Shown one piece after another: positions 1 through 5,231 of a stretch of DNA of 5,231 nt. The stretch comes from Gemmatimonadota bacterium (GTDB lineage: Bacteria; Latescibacterota; UBA2968; UBA8231): contig JAPOZF010000635.1 in NCBI GenBank assembly GCA_026706165.1, positions 1 through 5,231 of the forward strand, read 5' to 3'. Numbering within the stretch: position 1 is the stretch's first letter; each line of letters opens with the position of its first letter. Under the pieces are notes generated by a model. It was not told the DNA's origin. It did not search any database and saw nothing but the letters and a program-made list of their open reading frames with translations. Made by a program: the position numbers and the translations under genes.

Positions 1-730
1 CCCGGCACCCGGAGATGCCGCCGCCGACGACGAAGCCGTCGCTGCAGTGTGCGTGAAGAACATCTTCGCGGAAATGCTCGACGATCGGTTTGCGCACCCG
101 CTCGCGCAGAATGCGTGCTCCCGTGAGGTCGGTCCCGAGGTAGAAGGGGCTCTCGTACATGCCGACGTTGGGAACCTCGTCCAGGCGCTGCAGCATCACC
201 TCGGCCCGGGAAGAATTGAGCAGGAAGCCGTTGAAATCGACGTCGAACTTGTAGTCGGCGGGCACCACTTCGCTCACGGTTTCCACCTGCTCGACGATGT
301 CCCACCAGGGCCGCGCCTTCATCTTGAAGCAGGTGTATCCCCGAGAGATCGACTCCTTCGCCTCCAGGGCCCAGTCGCCGGGGGACATGTCGATGTCCCA
401 CCAGGAAACCGGGCAGCGGTCCCTGAGCCTGGTGCCGATCAGGGCGTGCGCCGGGGTCCCGGTGGCGCGGCCGACCGCGTCGACGACCGCCATCTGCAGC
501 CCCTGTCCCAGGCCGTCGTCCTGCATGACGGCAAGCGGGTTGACCCCGTTCAGGCGCTCGAGGTCCCCCCCGCTGCCTCCGTCTCCGTATCCGACGCTGC
601 CGTCGTCGAGCTCCACCCGGTAGACGTGCATCCGCTCGTTATGGGTCAGGGCCCTCTGCATGGCGCGGGTCACGTGCTCGGCATAGAATGGGATGTTGAG
701 GACGATTTCTTCAGTTCGCGTGATTTTCAT
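1..730 (-). CDS. Enolase-superfamily enzyme, mandelate racemase/muconate lactonizing type (partial, C-terminus outside window)
   Basis: The frame stays open from an ATG at 730 to the left edge, giving 243 complete residues. Residues 1 to about 105 form the N-terminal capping domain, opening MKITRTEEIVLNIPF. The barrel follows. Visible superfamily residues are the KxK pair K136/K138 (CFKMKARP), the first metal ligand D165 with N167 (DVDFN), the second ligand E193 (YESPF) and a probable third ligand E218 (KPIVEHF). The strand around D231 ends in a GGGISG turn like the GGxTG turn of mandelate racemase. Family members abstract a proton alpha to a carboxylate using Mg2+ in the cytoplasm. Here a Glu at the third site favours the mandelate-racemase side over the Asp typical of muconate cycloisomerases and dipeptide epimerases. 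The catalytic His or Lys of the later strands lies outside the window, so the substrate is unknown. The interval between E218 and the glycine turn is about ten residues shorter than in mandelate racemase. A GGAAAGAGG ribosome site 9 nt upstream supports the start. Confidence 0.88.
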   Translation of the reverse strand, partial: MKITRTEEIVLNIPFYAEHVTRAMQRALTHNERMHVYRVELDDGSVGYGDGGSGGDLERLNGVNPLAVMQDDGLGQGLQMAVVDAVGRATGTPAHALIGTRLRDRCPVSWWDIDMSPGDWALEAKESISRGYTCFKMKARPWWDIVEQVETVSEVVPADYKFDVDFNGFLLNSSRAEVMLQRLDEVPNVGMYESPFYLGTDLTGARILRERVRKPIVEHFREDVLHAHCSDGFVVGGGISGCR

Positions 731-739
731 GGTTCGAAG

Positions 740-748
740 CCTCTTTCC
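740..748 (-). promoter_or_regulatory. Ribosome binding site of the enolase-superfamily gene
   Basis: On the minus strand GGAAAGAGG ends 9 nt before the ATG at 730. It is purine-rich with an AGAGG core. It supports this ATG as the true start and lies in the short gap to the divergent M32 gene. Confidence 0.6.
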
Positions 749-763
749 GGATTGGTGTCGCAA

Positions 764-2254
764 GTGAGTTCCAAGTATACGGAGTTTCTTCGCCTCTCCA
801 GAGAACTGGCCGATCTCGGCCACGCCCGCGCCCTGTTGAGTTGGGACCAGGAGACCTGCATGCCGCGGCGGGGAGCCGATGAGAGAGCCCGCAGCATCGG
901 ACTGCTCGCCGGGCTGTACCACGAGAAGCTGACCTCCGGGGCCCTCGTCGACCTGGTGGGAGAGCTTTCGGCGAACCCCCTCGATGCGGACGCGGCAGCC
1001 AACCTGCGCCTGGTCGGGCGCGAGCAGGACCGGGCCCTGAAGATCCCGCAGCAGCTCGTCGTCGAGCTCTCCGAGACGCAGGCCCGCGCTCACGAGGCCT
1101 GGGTCGCCGCCCGGGAAAAGGCGGAGTTCGGCGAGTTCGCCCCCTGGCTGGAACGGATTCTCGAACTGCAGGGGACAGTCGCCTCCCTGGTCGGGTACGC
1201 GGGCCCGGTCTACAACGCCTTTCTCGACGAGTACGAGCCGCACGCGCGGGTCGAGGAGGTCGCACCCCTGCTCGGGGAACTGCGCGACCGGCTGCTGCCC
1301 CTTGCCCAGGCGATCCTGTCAAAGGGGAGGCCAAGGCCTGAACTTCTCGAACGGGAGTTCCCGACCCAAGCCCAGGAGGCGTTCGGGCGCGAAGTCCTGG
1401 CGGATCTCGGTTTCGACCTGGAGGCCGGCCGCCTCGACGTCTCCGTTCACCCCTTCTGCTCCGCCCTGGCCCCGACCGACGTCCGCCTGACGACGCGCTA
1501 CAACTCCCGCCGGATGACGGAGTCCCTGTTCGGGATCATCCACGAATGCGGCCACGGCCTGTACGAGCAGGGCCTGCCCGGAGAGGCGATGGGAACCCCG
1601 GTCTGCCAGGCCGTCTCCCTCGGTATCCACGAGTCGCAGTCGCGCCTGTGGGAGAACATGATCGGGCGCAGCCGCGAGTTCTGGGAGCATTACCTGCCGA
1701 AGCTGAAGAGCCGCTTCCCCGGGCAGCTCGAGGATGTGGGGCTCGAGCAGTTCCACGCCGCGGTCAATCACGTCGAGGCCACCCCGGTCCGGGTCGAGGC
1801 CGACGAGGTGACCTACAACCTGCACATCCTCCTCCGCTTCGAGCTGGAGCAGCAGCTGGTCGGCGGGGAGCTCGCCGTCGCCGAGCTGCCGCAGCGCTGG
1901 AACGACCTCATGGAAGACTTCCTCGGAATCCGGCCCGAAAACGACGCCGTCGGCGTGCTTCAGGACATCCACTGGTCTTCCGGTCTGATCGGCTATTTCC
2001 CGACCTACTCGCTCGGCAACCTGTACGCCGCCCAGTTCTTCGAGTGCGCCCGCGTCCGGATGCCCGGACTGATGCGGGATGTGGGCAGGGGGGAGTTCTC
2101 CGGACTGCTGGGCTGGCTGCGCGACAACGTCCATTCCCGGGGAGCCCGGCCGACCGCAGGGGAGTTGATCGAAGAGGTCACCGGGGCGCCGCTTTCGACC
2201 GGTCCCCTGATGGCATACCTGGAAGGCAAGTACGGGGAGCTGTATTCCCTCTGA
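764..2254 (+). CDS. M32 family metallocarboxypeptidase (carboxypeptidase Taq type)
   Basis: A 496-residue, mostly helical, Zn-dependent carboxypeptidase that removes C-terminal residues from peptides. It has no signal peptide and is presumably cytoplasmic. Numbering from GTG 764, the family motifs appear in order: WDQE (27-30), HPF (229-231), DVRLTTRY (239-246), the zinc motif HECGH (260-264), HESQS (289-293) whose E290 is the third zinc ligand, VRVEADE (342-348) and GYFPTY (410-415). The 29-residue spacing from the HExxH Glu to the third ligand matches Taq and Pyrococcus enzymes, and the length is normal for the family (about 500). All expected catalytic positions are present. The start is uncertain because no ATG fits. 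GTG 764 is chosen because a GGTG six bases upstream can pair with 16S rRNA and because homologues begin just before the YTEFL-like helix. GTG 755 and TTG 752 are alternatives. The frame stays open upstream to 47, but that stretch is antisense to the neighbouring gene. The gene diverges from its left neighbour and converges on the M19 gene. Confidence 0.93.
   Translation: MSSKYTEFLRLSRELADLGHARALLSWDQETCMPRRGADERARSIGLLAGLYHEKLTSGALVDLVGELSANPLDADAAANLRLVGREQDRALKIPQQLVVELSETQARAHEAWVAAREKAEFGEFAPWLERILELQGTVASLVGYAGPVYNAFLDEYEPHARVEEVAPLLGELRDRLLPLAQAILSKGRPRPELLEREFPTQAQEAFGREVLADLGFDLEAGRLDVSVHPFCSALAPTDVRLTTRYNSRRMTESLFGIIHECGHGLYEQGLPGEAMGTPVCQAVSLGIHESQSRLWENMIGRSREFWEHYLPKLKSRFPGQLEDVGLEQFHAAVNHVEATPVRVEADEVTYNLHILLRFELEQQLVGGELAVAELPQRWNDLMEDFLGIRPENDAVGVLQDIHWSSGLIGYFPTYSLGNLYAAQFFECARVRMPGLMRDVGRGEFSGLLGWLRDNVHSRGARPTAGELIEEVTGAPLSTGPLMAYLEGKYGELYSL
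774..779 (-). promoter_or_regulatory. Possible -10 element for the enolase-superfamily gene
   Basis: TATACT on the minus strand differs by one base from the sigma-70 -10 consensus and would give a leader of roughly 35 nt. It stands out in GC-rich sequence. The hexamer 17 bp upstream is TCTGGA, a poor -35 match, so this is tentative. It would lie inside the first codons of the divergent M32 gene. Confidence 0.25.
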
Positions 2255-2376
2255 AATCCGCCCGTGATTCCACCTCTCGCCGGCGACCGGGCTTCAGGGC
2301 GAGTTGCCCGACAGCCGCCGACCGCGTTTCCGAAGGCTGTTCCCGGTGGGCAAGGCCAGGCACCGCCCCCGGATGC

Positions 2377-2395
2377 CCCGGGCGGGTTTCCCGGG
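2377..2395 (+). terminator. Possible terminator hairpin for the M32 gene
   Basis: CCCGGG, a 7-nt loop (CGGGTTT) and CCCGGG again can form a six-pair GC stem about 120 nt past the M32 stop. Only a loose T-containing tract (TCTCTCGGTGTTT) follows. An intrinsic terminator is therefore weakly supported. The inverted repeat is symmetric and could work on either strand. Confidence 0.3.
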
Positions 2396-2444
2396 TCTCT
2401 CGGTGTTTCCGCGGTCTTGCCCGCGATCGTCCCGGGAACAACAG

Positions 2445-2471
2445 GGGGGCGATGAGCCGGCGGCGGCCCCC
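2445..2471 (-). terminator. Possible terminator hairpin just after the M19 dipeptidase gene
   Basis: On the minus strand GGGGGC pairs with GCCCCC across a 15-nt GC-rich loop, starting three nt past the dipeptidase stop codon. It is followed by CTGTTGTTCC, which is T-rich for this region but not a clean T-run. The position and stem suit a terminator for the whole pepA-to-dipeptidase operon. The long loop lowers confidence. Confidence 0.4.
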
Positions 2472-2474
2472 TTC

Positions 2475-3497
2475 TCACCCGATGACCGCCGCGAGCAGCC
2501 GCAGGTGGTTGCCGCCGAGGATGCCTGTCAGGGCTTCCTCTCCGAACCCGCGCCCGGCGAGCCCGGCGGTGATGAGCGGGAAGTCGGCGGCGCTCTCCAG
2601 CAGGGTCCCGCCCCCGTCGAAGTCCGACCCCAGTCCGACCGCACCGGGGCCGGCCACTGACACCGCGTGCTCGATGTGGTCGAGCAGGTGGGACAGGCCG
2701 GGGTTCTCCCCGGCGAGGAACCGGGGCACGAAGGTCAGGCCGACGACCCCCCCTTTTTCCCCGAGTGCGCGGAGTTGCTCGTCGGTGAGGTTGCGCGGGT
2801 GCGCGCACAGCCGGCGGCAGCAGCTGTGAGAGGCGACCACCGGGCCGCTCGAGAGCTCGAGCACGTCCCGGAACCCGGCGTCGTTCAGGTGGGACACGTC
2901 GATCAGCATGCCGCGCCGGTTCATCGCGTCGACCACCTCGCGGCCGAACCCGGTGAGGCCGCCGCCAGCGACGACCTCGCAGCCGTCGCCGGCGTGCGAG
3001 CGCGTGCTGTGGGTCAGGGTCATGGTGCGCACCCCGATGTCGTACAGGGAGTCGATGATGTTCAGAGTGCGGTGCAGGGCGTCGCTGTTTTCGACGGCGA
3101 GGACCGCGGCGATGCGCCCGCGTTCCCTTGCCGCGGCAATGTCTCCTGCCGTTAGGGCGACCTCGATGTCGTCGCCGTGCCCGGCGATCTCCCGCTTGAG
3201 CCAGGCCAGACCGTCGAGGGCGTAGAGCAGATGGTTTTCCCATGCGTTGGTGACGTCGACGGCGAAAAAGGCGGCATCGATTCCTCCCTGGCGCATCCGG
3301 GGAATATCGAGCTGCAGCGGGGAGACCTCGGGGTCGATCTGCTGCCGCAGGCGGCTGATGGCCCCGCCCCGGTGGGCGCGTTCCCCGGATCGCTCTCCCC
3401 CCAGTCCTGTGTTGCCGCGGAGGATATGGCCGACGGCGCTGTCGTTGTGTGAATCGAGGACAAGGGCCTTGCGGTGCAGCTCTCCGGCATCGGTCAT
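2475..3497 (-). CDS. Membrane-dipeptidase-type metalloenzyme, peptidase family M19
   Basis: A 340-residue zinc dipeptidase of the amidohydrolase-like barrel fold (renal dipeptidase family). Family members cleave dipeptides and often accept a D-residue at the C-terminal position. Binuclear-site residues align with the human enzyme: H17 and D19 (DSHND), bridging E136 (AVENSDAL), H203 (DVSHLND) and H224 (VASHSCC), then R235 (HPRN), which binds substrate carboxylate, and D292 in GSDFDG. Asn replaces the Gly usual after the bridging Glu, a minor change. The protein starts with MTDAGELHRKALVLDSHND, so it has no signal peptide or membrane anchor of its own and would be cytoplasmic if made from this start. 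An AGGAG 8 nt upstream supports ATG 3497, and an in-frame TAA five codons before it rules out a longer in-frame start. Its start overlaps the stop of a small lipobox ORF by ATGA, suggesting translational coupling. It is probably the last gene of the minus-strand operon. Confidence 0.94.
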   Translation of the reverse strand: MTDAGELHRKALVLDSHNDSAVGHILRGNTGLGGERSGERAHRGGAISRLRQQIDPEVSPLQLDIPRMRQGGIDAAFFAVDVTNAWENHLLYALDGLAWLKREIAGHGDDIEVALTAGDIAAARERGRIAAVLAVENSDALHRTLNIIDSLYDIGVRTMTLTHSTRSHAGDGCEVVAGGGLTGFGREVVDAMNRRGMLIDVSHLNDAGFRDVLELSSGPVVASHSCCRRLCAHPRNLTDEQLRALGEKGGVVGLTFVPRFLAGENPGLSHLLDHIEHAVSVAGPGAVGLGSDFDGGGTLLESAADFPLITAGLAGRGFGEEALTGILGGNHLRLLAAVIG

Positions 3498-3595
3498 CGT
3501 TTTGACTCCTGGTTATTCCGGTTTTCGGGGTTGGCAGCGGAGTTTCTGTTTGCGCAAGCCGACAGCATGACCAGCGCCCCGGTGCGCCCGGACAT
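3494..3595 (-). CDS. Small ORF (33 aa) with lipobox, overlapping the M19 dipeptidase start
   Basis: This ATG-started frame encodes 33 residues. It opens MSGRTGALVMLSAC, with Arg near the N-terminus, a short hydrophobic stretch (about residues 5-13) and a canonical lipobox L11-S12-A13-C14. The polar remainder, rich in Asn, Arg and Glu, ends QESKR. An AGGTGGAG ribosome site ends 7 nt before the ATG. The TGA stop overlaps the dipeptidase ATG as ATGA. If made and processed, the product would be a lipid-anchored peptide of about 20 residues after Cys14. It matches no family I recognise. It could be a tiny lipoprotein, a leader coupling dcd to the dipeptidase, or the lipoprotein signal of the dipeptidase separated from it by a one-base frame difference. 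The hydrophobic core is shorter than in most lipoprotein signals, and the ORF could be a chance frame. Coding status is unproven. Confidence 0.42.
   Translation of the reverse strand: MSGRTGALVMLSACANRNSAANPENRNNQESKR
3506..3510 (-). promoter_or_regulatory. Ribosome binding site of the M19 dipeptidase gene
   Basis: AGGAG on the minus strand lies 8 nt before ATG 3497. It fixes the dipeptidase start and lies inside the last codons of the small upstream ORF, as expected for coupled genes. Confidence 0.75.
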
Positions 3596-3602
3596 GGGGG
3601 TG

Positions 3603-3610
3603 CTCCACCT
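3603..3610 (-). promoter_or_regulatory. Ribosome binding site of the small lipobox ORF
   Basis: AGGTGGAG on the minus strand has a GGAG core ending 7 nt before ATG 3595, an ideal spacing. It is a better site than any visible before dcd, and it is the main reason to take the small ORF seriously. Confidence 0.5.
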
Positions 3611-3680
3611 GCTCGGAAGGTTCGCTGCGCTGGCCGGGGGGGAGGGTGCCGTCCCCGCGGGCGAATGCGGGTCCAGGGGT

Positions 3681-4214
3681 TCAGCGGTCCCGGTCCAGGG
3701 CGATCTTGCTTCCGGTGGCCTTGCTCTGGAACTGGTACTTGCCGCGGTAGGGGTTGGAAGCGGAGCGGTCGAGCCGCGCGAACACCAGCTGGCATATGCG
3801 CCTGCCTTTGCGCAGGCGGATCGGCAGCCGGTTGGCGTTGAACAGCTCGAGGGTCAGGGTGCCGGAAAAGCCGGGATCGACCCAGCCGGCGTTCTGGATG
3901 AGGAGGCCGATGCGGCCGATGGAGCTGCGCCCCTCGACGAAGGCGGTCAGGTTGTCGGGGAGCCGGATCGACTCGAGGGTCGCCGCCAGCAGGAAGGAGT
4001 GGGGGGGAATCACGATTTCCTCCTGGTGCAGCTCCTGGTAGCTGATCTCCTGATCGAGACGCATCGCCTCGAGGCGGTTTTCGTCCACCTTGAGAAAGTG
4101 ATCGCTGAGGCGCAGGTCGATGGAAGCGGGCTGGATCTGGTCCGGGGTGTGGGGGTCGACCCGGAGGTCTCCGGAGGAGAGCAGGTCGCGGATGGCGCCG
4201 TCGGACAGGATCAT
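3681..4214 (-). CDS. dcd: dCTP deaminase
   Basis: A 177-residue protein of the dUTPase/dCTP-deaminase fold, normally a trimer. It deaminates dCTP to dUTP in the cytoplasm and so feeds dTMP synthesis. Diagnostic segments are QPASIDLRL (28-36), GRSSIGRIG (95-103) and DPGFSGTLTLELFN (113-126). Catalytic residues aligned with E. coli S111, R115 and E138 are S97, R101 and E123. The C-terminal YRGKYQFQ (156-163) matches the nucleotide-closing tail. The length is slightly below the E. coli enzyme (193). Some short Dcd proteins are bifunctional deaminase/dUTPases that go directly to dUMP; I cannot settle which type this is. The ATG start matches the conserved MILSD opening, but only a weak ribosome site is visible, so translation may depend on coupling to the upstream aminopeptidase gene, whose stop is 40 nt away. 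No functional link to the peptidases is evident. Confidence 0.95.
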   Translation of the reverse strand: MILSDGAIRDLLSSGDLRVDPHTPDQIQPASIDLRLSDHFLKVDENRLEAMRLDQEISYQELHQEEIVIPPHSFLLAATLESIRLPDNLTAFVEGRSSIGRIGLLIQNAGWVDPGFSGTLTLELFNANRLPIRLRKGRRICQLVFARLDRSASNPYRGKYQFQSKATGSKIALDRDR

Positions 4215-4254
4215 GGAACCGGGCTGAAGGAGCCGCGGCAGTGGGTCCTGGCCA

Positions 4255-5231
4255 CTAGACCGCTCTCTTCCAGTCCCTGGCGAGCCGGGTCAGCAGGCGC
4301 ACTCCGAAGCCGACGCCCCCTTTGGGTATGTAGGGTCTTGCACGGTTGGTCCAGGCGGTGCCCGCGATATCGAGGTGGACCCACGGGGAGTCGACGAATT
4401 CCTCGAGCAGGGCCGCCGCGGTGATGGCGCCCCCGGCTCGCCCGCCGGTGTTCTTCATGTCGGCAACGGCGCTCTTGATCTGATCGCGGTACTCAGGCCA
4501 CAGCGGCAGCGGCCAGACGCGCTCCCCGGTCTCGTTCCCCGCTTTGAGAATCCTCTCCTTCAGCTCCTCGTCGTTTCCGAGCATGCCGGCGGCGTGCGAT
4601 CCCAGGGCGACGACGCAGGCACCGGTGAGGGTCGCCAGGTCGACGATGGCCGCAGGTTTGAGACGGCGGGCGTACCCGAGGGCGTCGGCGAGGATGAGCC
4701 GCCCCTCCGCGTCGGTGTTGTCGATCTCTATGGTTTTTCCGGTGATCGTCTTCAGGACATCCCCGGGCTTGACCGCCCGGCCTCCGGGGAGGTTCTCCGT
4801 CGCCGGCACCAGACCGACGATGTGGTGGGGAAAATCGAGGTCGGAAACCGCCTGCATCGCCCCGATGACCGCGGCCGCCCCCGACATGTCGAACTTCATG
4901 TCGGCCATGCGGTCGCCCGGTTTCAGCGAGATGCCGCCGCTGTCGAAGGTCACCCCCTTGCCGACGAAAACCAGGGGCTTGCCCCCCTTGCCCGCGTTGT
5001 GTTCCAGCACGATGAACCGCGCCGGTTCGCTGCTGCCGCGGGTCACCCCCAGCAGCGCTCCCATGCCGAGCCGGCGCATGCCGGTTTCGTCGATCACCTG
5101 GCAGCGCAGGCTGCGGCTGCGGGCGATTCTGCGCGCGGCGCTCGCCAGGTAGGTCGGGGTGGCGGTGTTTCCGGGGTGGTTGGCCAGGTCCCGGGCGAGG
5201 GCGGCCCCTGCCGCAATGGCGCCGCCTGCCC
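4255..5231 (-). CDS. pepA: Leucyl aminopeptidase, M17 family (partial, N-terminus outside window)
   Basis: The frame is open from the right edge to a TAG at 4255, giving 324 complete residues: the end of the linker region and the whole C-terminal catalytic domain. M17 enzymes are cytoplasmic hexamers with two metal ions that release N-terminal residues from peptides. Numbering from the first complete codon, NHPGN (17-21) matches the NxPxN region before the catalytic domain. VGKGVTFDSGG supplies K91 and D96, then come K103 (SLKP), D114 (MKFD), and NTDAEGRL with D173, E175 and R177. These reproduce the spacing of E. coli PepA ligands K270, D275, D293, D352 and E354 and catalytic K282 and R356 exactly, so the enzyme should be active. 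The frame stays open upstream of the in-frame GTG at 5097, and homology continues there, so that GTG is not the start. The gene precedes dcd by 40 nt and is probably co-transcribed. In some bacteria PepA also binds DNA, which cannot be judged without the N-terminal domain. Confidence 0.96.
   Translation of the reverse strand, partial: AGGAIAAGAALARDLANHPGNTATPTYLASAARRIARSRSLRCQVIDETGMRRLGMGALLGVTRGSSEPARFIVLEHNAGKGGKPLVFVGKGVTFDSGGISLKPGDRMADMKFDMSGAAAVIGAMQAVSDLDFPHHIVGLVPATENLPGGRAVKPGDVLKTITGKTIEIDNTDAEGRLILADALGYARRLKPAAIVDLATLTGACVVALGSHAAGMLGNDEELKERILKAGNETGERVWPLPLWPEYRDQIKSAVADMKNTGGRAGGAITAAALLEEFVDSPWVHLDIAGTAWTNRARPYIPKGGVGFGVRLLTRLARDWKRAV

Larger units (their letters stand above)
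2255..2474. other. Convergent intergenic region between M32 and M19 genes
   Basis: This 220-bp stretch separates two convergent stop codons. No credible coding sequence was seen on either strand; open frames here are short or are extensions of antisense frames. It holds two GC-rich inverted repeats (2377-2395 and 2445-2471) and a smaller GGGC-5 nt-GCCC hairpin at 2297-2309. The content fits a termination zone for both neighbours. Confidence 0.7.

Noticed and set aside
1319..2134. Minus-strand frame of 271 codons inside M32.
   Set aside because: Antisense to the motif-rich catalytic half of the M32 gene; composition is that of a complement-strand shadow.
1546..2829. Plus-strand frame of 427 codons crossing the end of M32 and the intergenic region.
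   Set aside because: Out of frame with M32 over its length and rich in Arg/Pro/Gly; no motif or ribosome site supports it.
3654..3661. CCCGCGGG palindrome between dcd and the small ORF, considered as a terminator or operator.
   Set aside because: The perfect palindrome leaves no loop, no T-run follows on the minus strand, and such short GC palindromes are common at this base composition.
2005..3795. Long minus-strand open frame of 596 codons.
   Set aside because: It runs antisense to M32 and out of frame through the M19 gene; its translation is Arg/Pro-rich low-complexity sequence typical of GC-rich shadow frames.
4200..4262. tRNA-Glu/Gln-like segment on the minus strand: a D-arm match (GTC, TAGTGGCCAG, GAC at 4260-4245) followed by GGTTCC and a small GGCT/AGCC hairpin.
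   Set aside because: No acceptor stem pairs, the anticodon arm is at the wrong distance with no U33, and no T-arm stem forms. The match overlaps the pepA stop codon and the dcd start, so chance similarity is likelier than a tRNA gene or remnant.
3474..4424. Plus-strand open frame of 316 codons across dcd.
   Set aside because: It is antisense to dcd, whose motifs and catalytic residues are unambiguous, and its product resembles no family.
1..5231. Mobile elements, CRISPR repeats, attachment sites, toxin-antitoxin or defence genes.
   Set aside because: Read on both strands, no transposase or integrase motifs, direct-repeat arrays or terminal inverted repeats were seen. All long genes are common metabolic enzymes with uniform composition.

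Overview
This is a GC-rich (about two thirds G+C by eye) stretch of a bacterial chromosome carrying five recognisable protein-coding genes, two of them cut by the window edges, plus one very small candidate gene. There are no tRNA or rRNA genes, insertion sequences, CRISPR arrays or phage genes. The strong codon bias makes many long but meaningless open frames on the opposite strands. The protein families are widespread in bacteria, so I cannot name a phylum with confidence.

Layout. The left end (1-730, minus) is the N-terminal two thirds of an enolase-superfamily (mandelate racemase / muconate lactonizing type) enzyme. Diverging from it, only about 33 bp away, is a plus-strand M32 (Taq-type) metallocarboxypeptidase ending at 2254. 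A 220-bp convergent intergenic region follows, with two GC-rich hairpins. The rest is on the minus strand and reads right to left as a likely operon: the catalytic domain of an M17 leucyl aminopeptidase (running off the right edge, stop at 4255), dCTP deaminase (3681-4214), a 33-codon ORF with a lipobox (3494-3595), and an M19 membrane-dipeptidase-type enzyme (2475-3497).

How the genes fit together. Three unrelated metallopeptidase families (M17 aminopeptidase, M19 dipeptidase, M32 carboxypeptidase) lie within 5 kb. Together they could trim peptides from both ends and split the resulting dipeptides. The enolase-superfamily neighbour might act on a product, but its substrate cannot be read from the visible part. 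dCTP deaminase belongs to pyrimidine deoxynucleotide synthesis and looks like an unrelated passenger in the operon.

The least ordinary signal is the small ORF just upstream of the M19 gene. It has a good Shine-Dalgarno sequence and a perfect lipobox, and it overlaps the dipeptidase start by ATGA. It may be a tiny coupled lipoprotein, or the detached lipoprotein signal of the dipeptidase. I see no convincing evidence for a wholly new system here.
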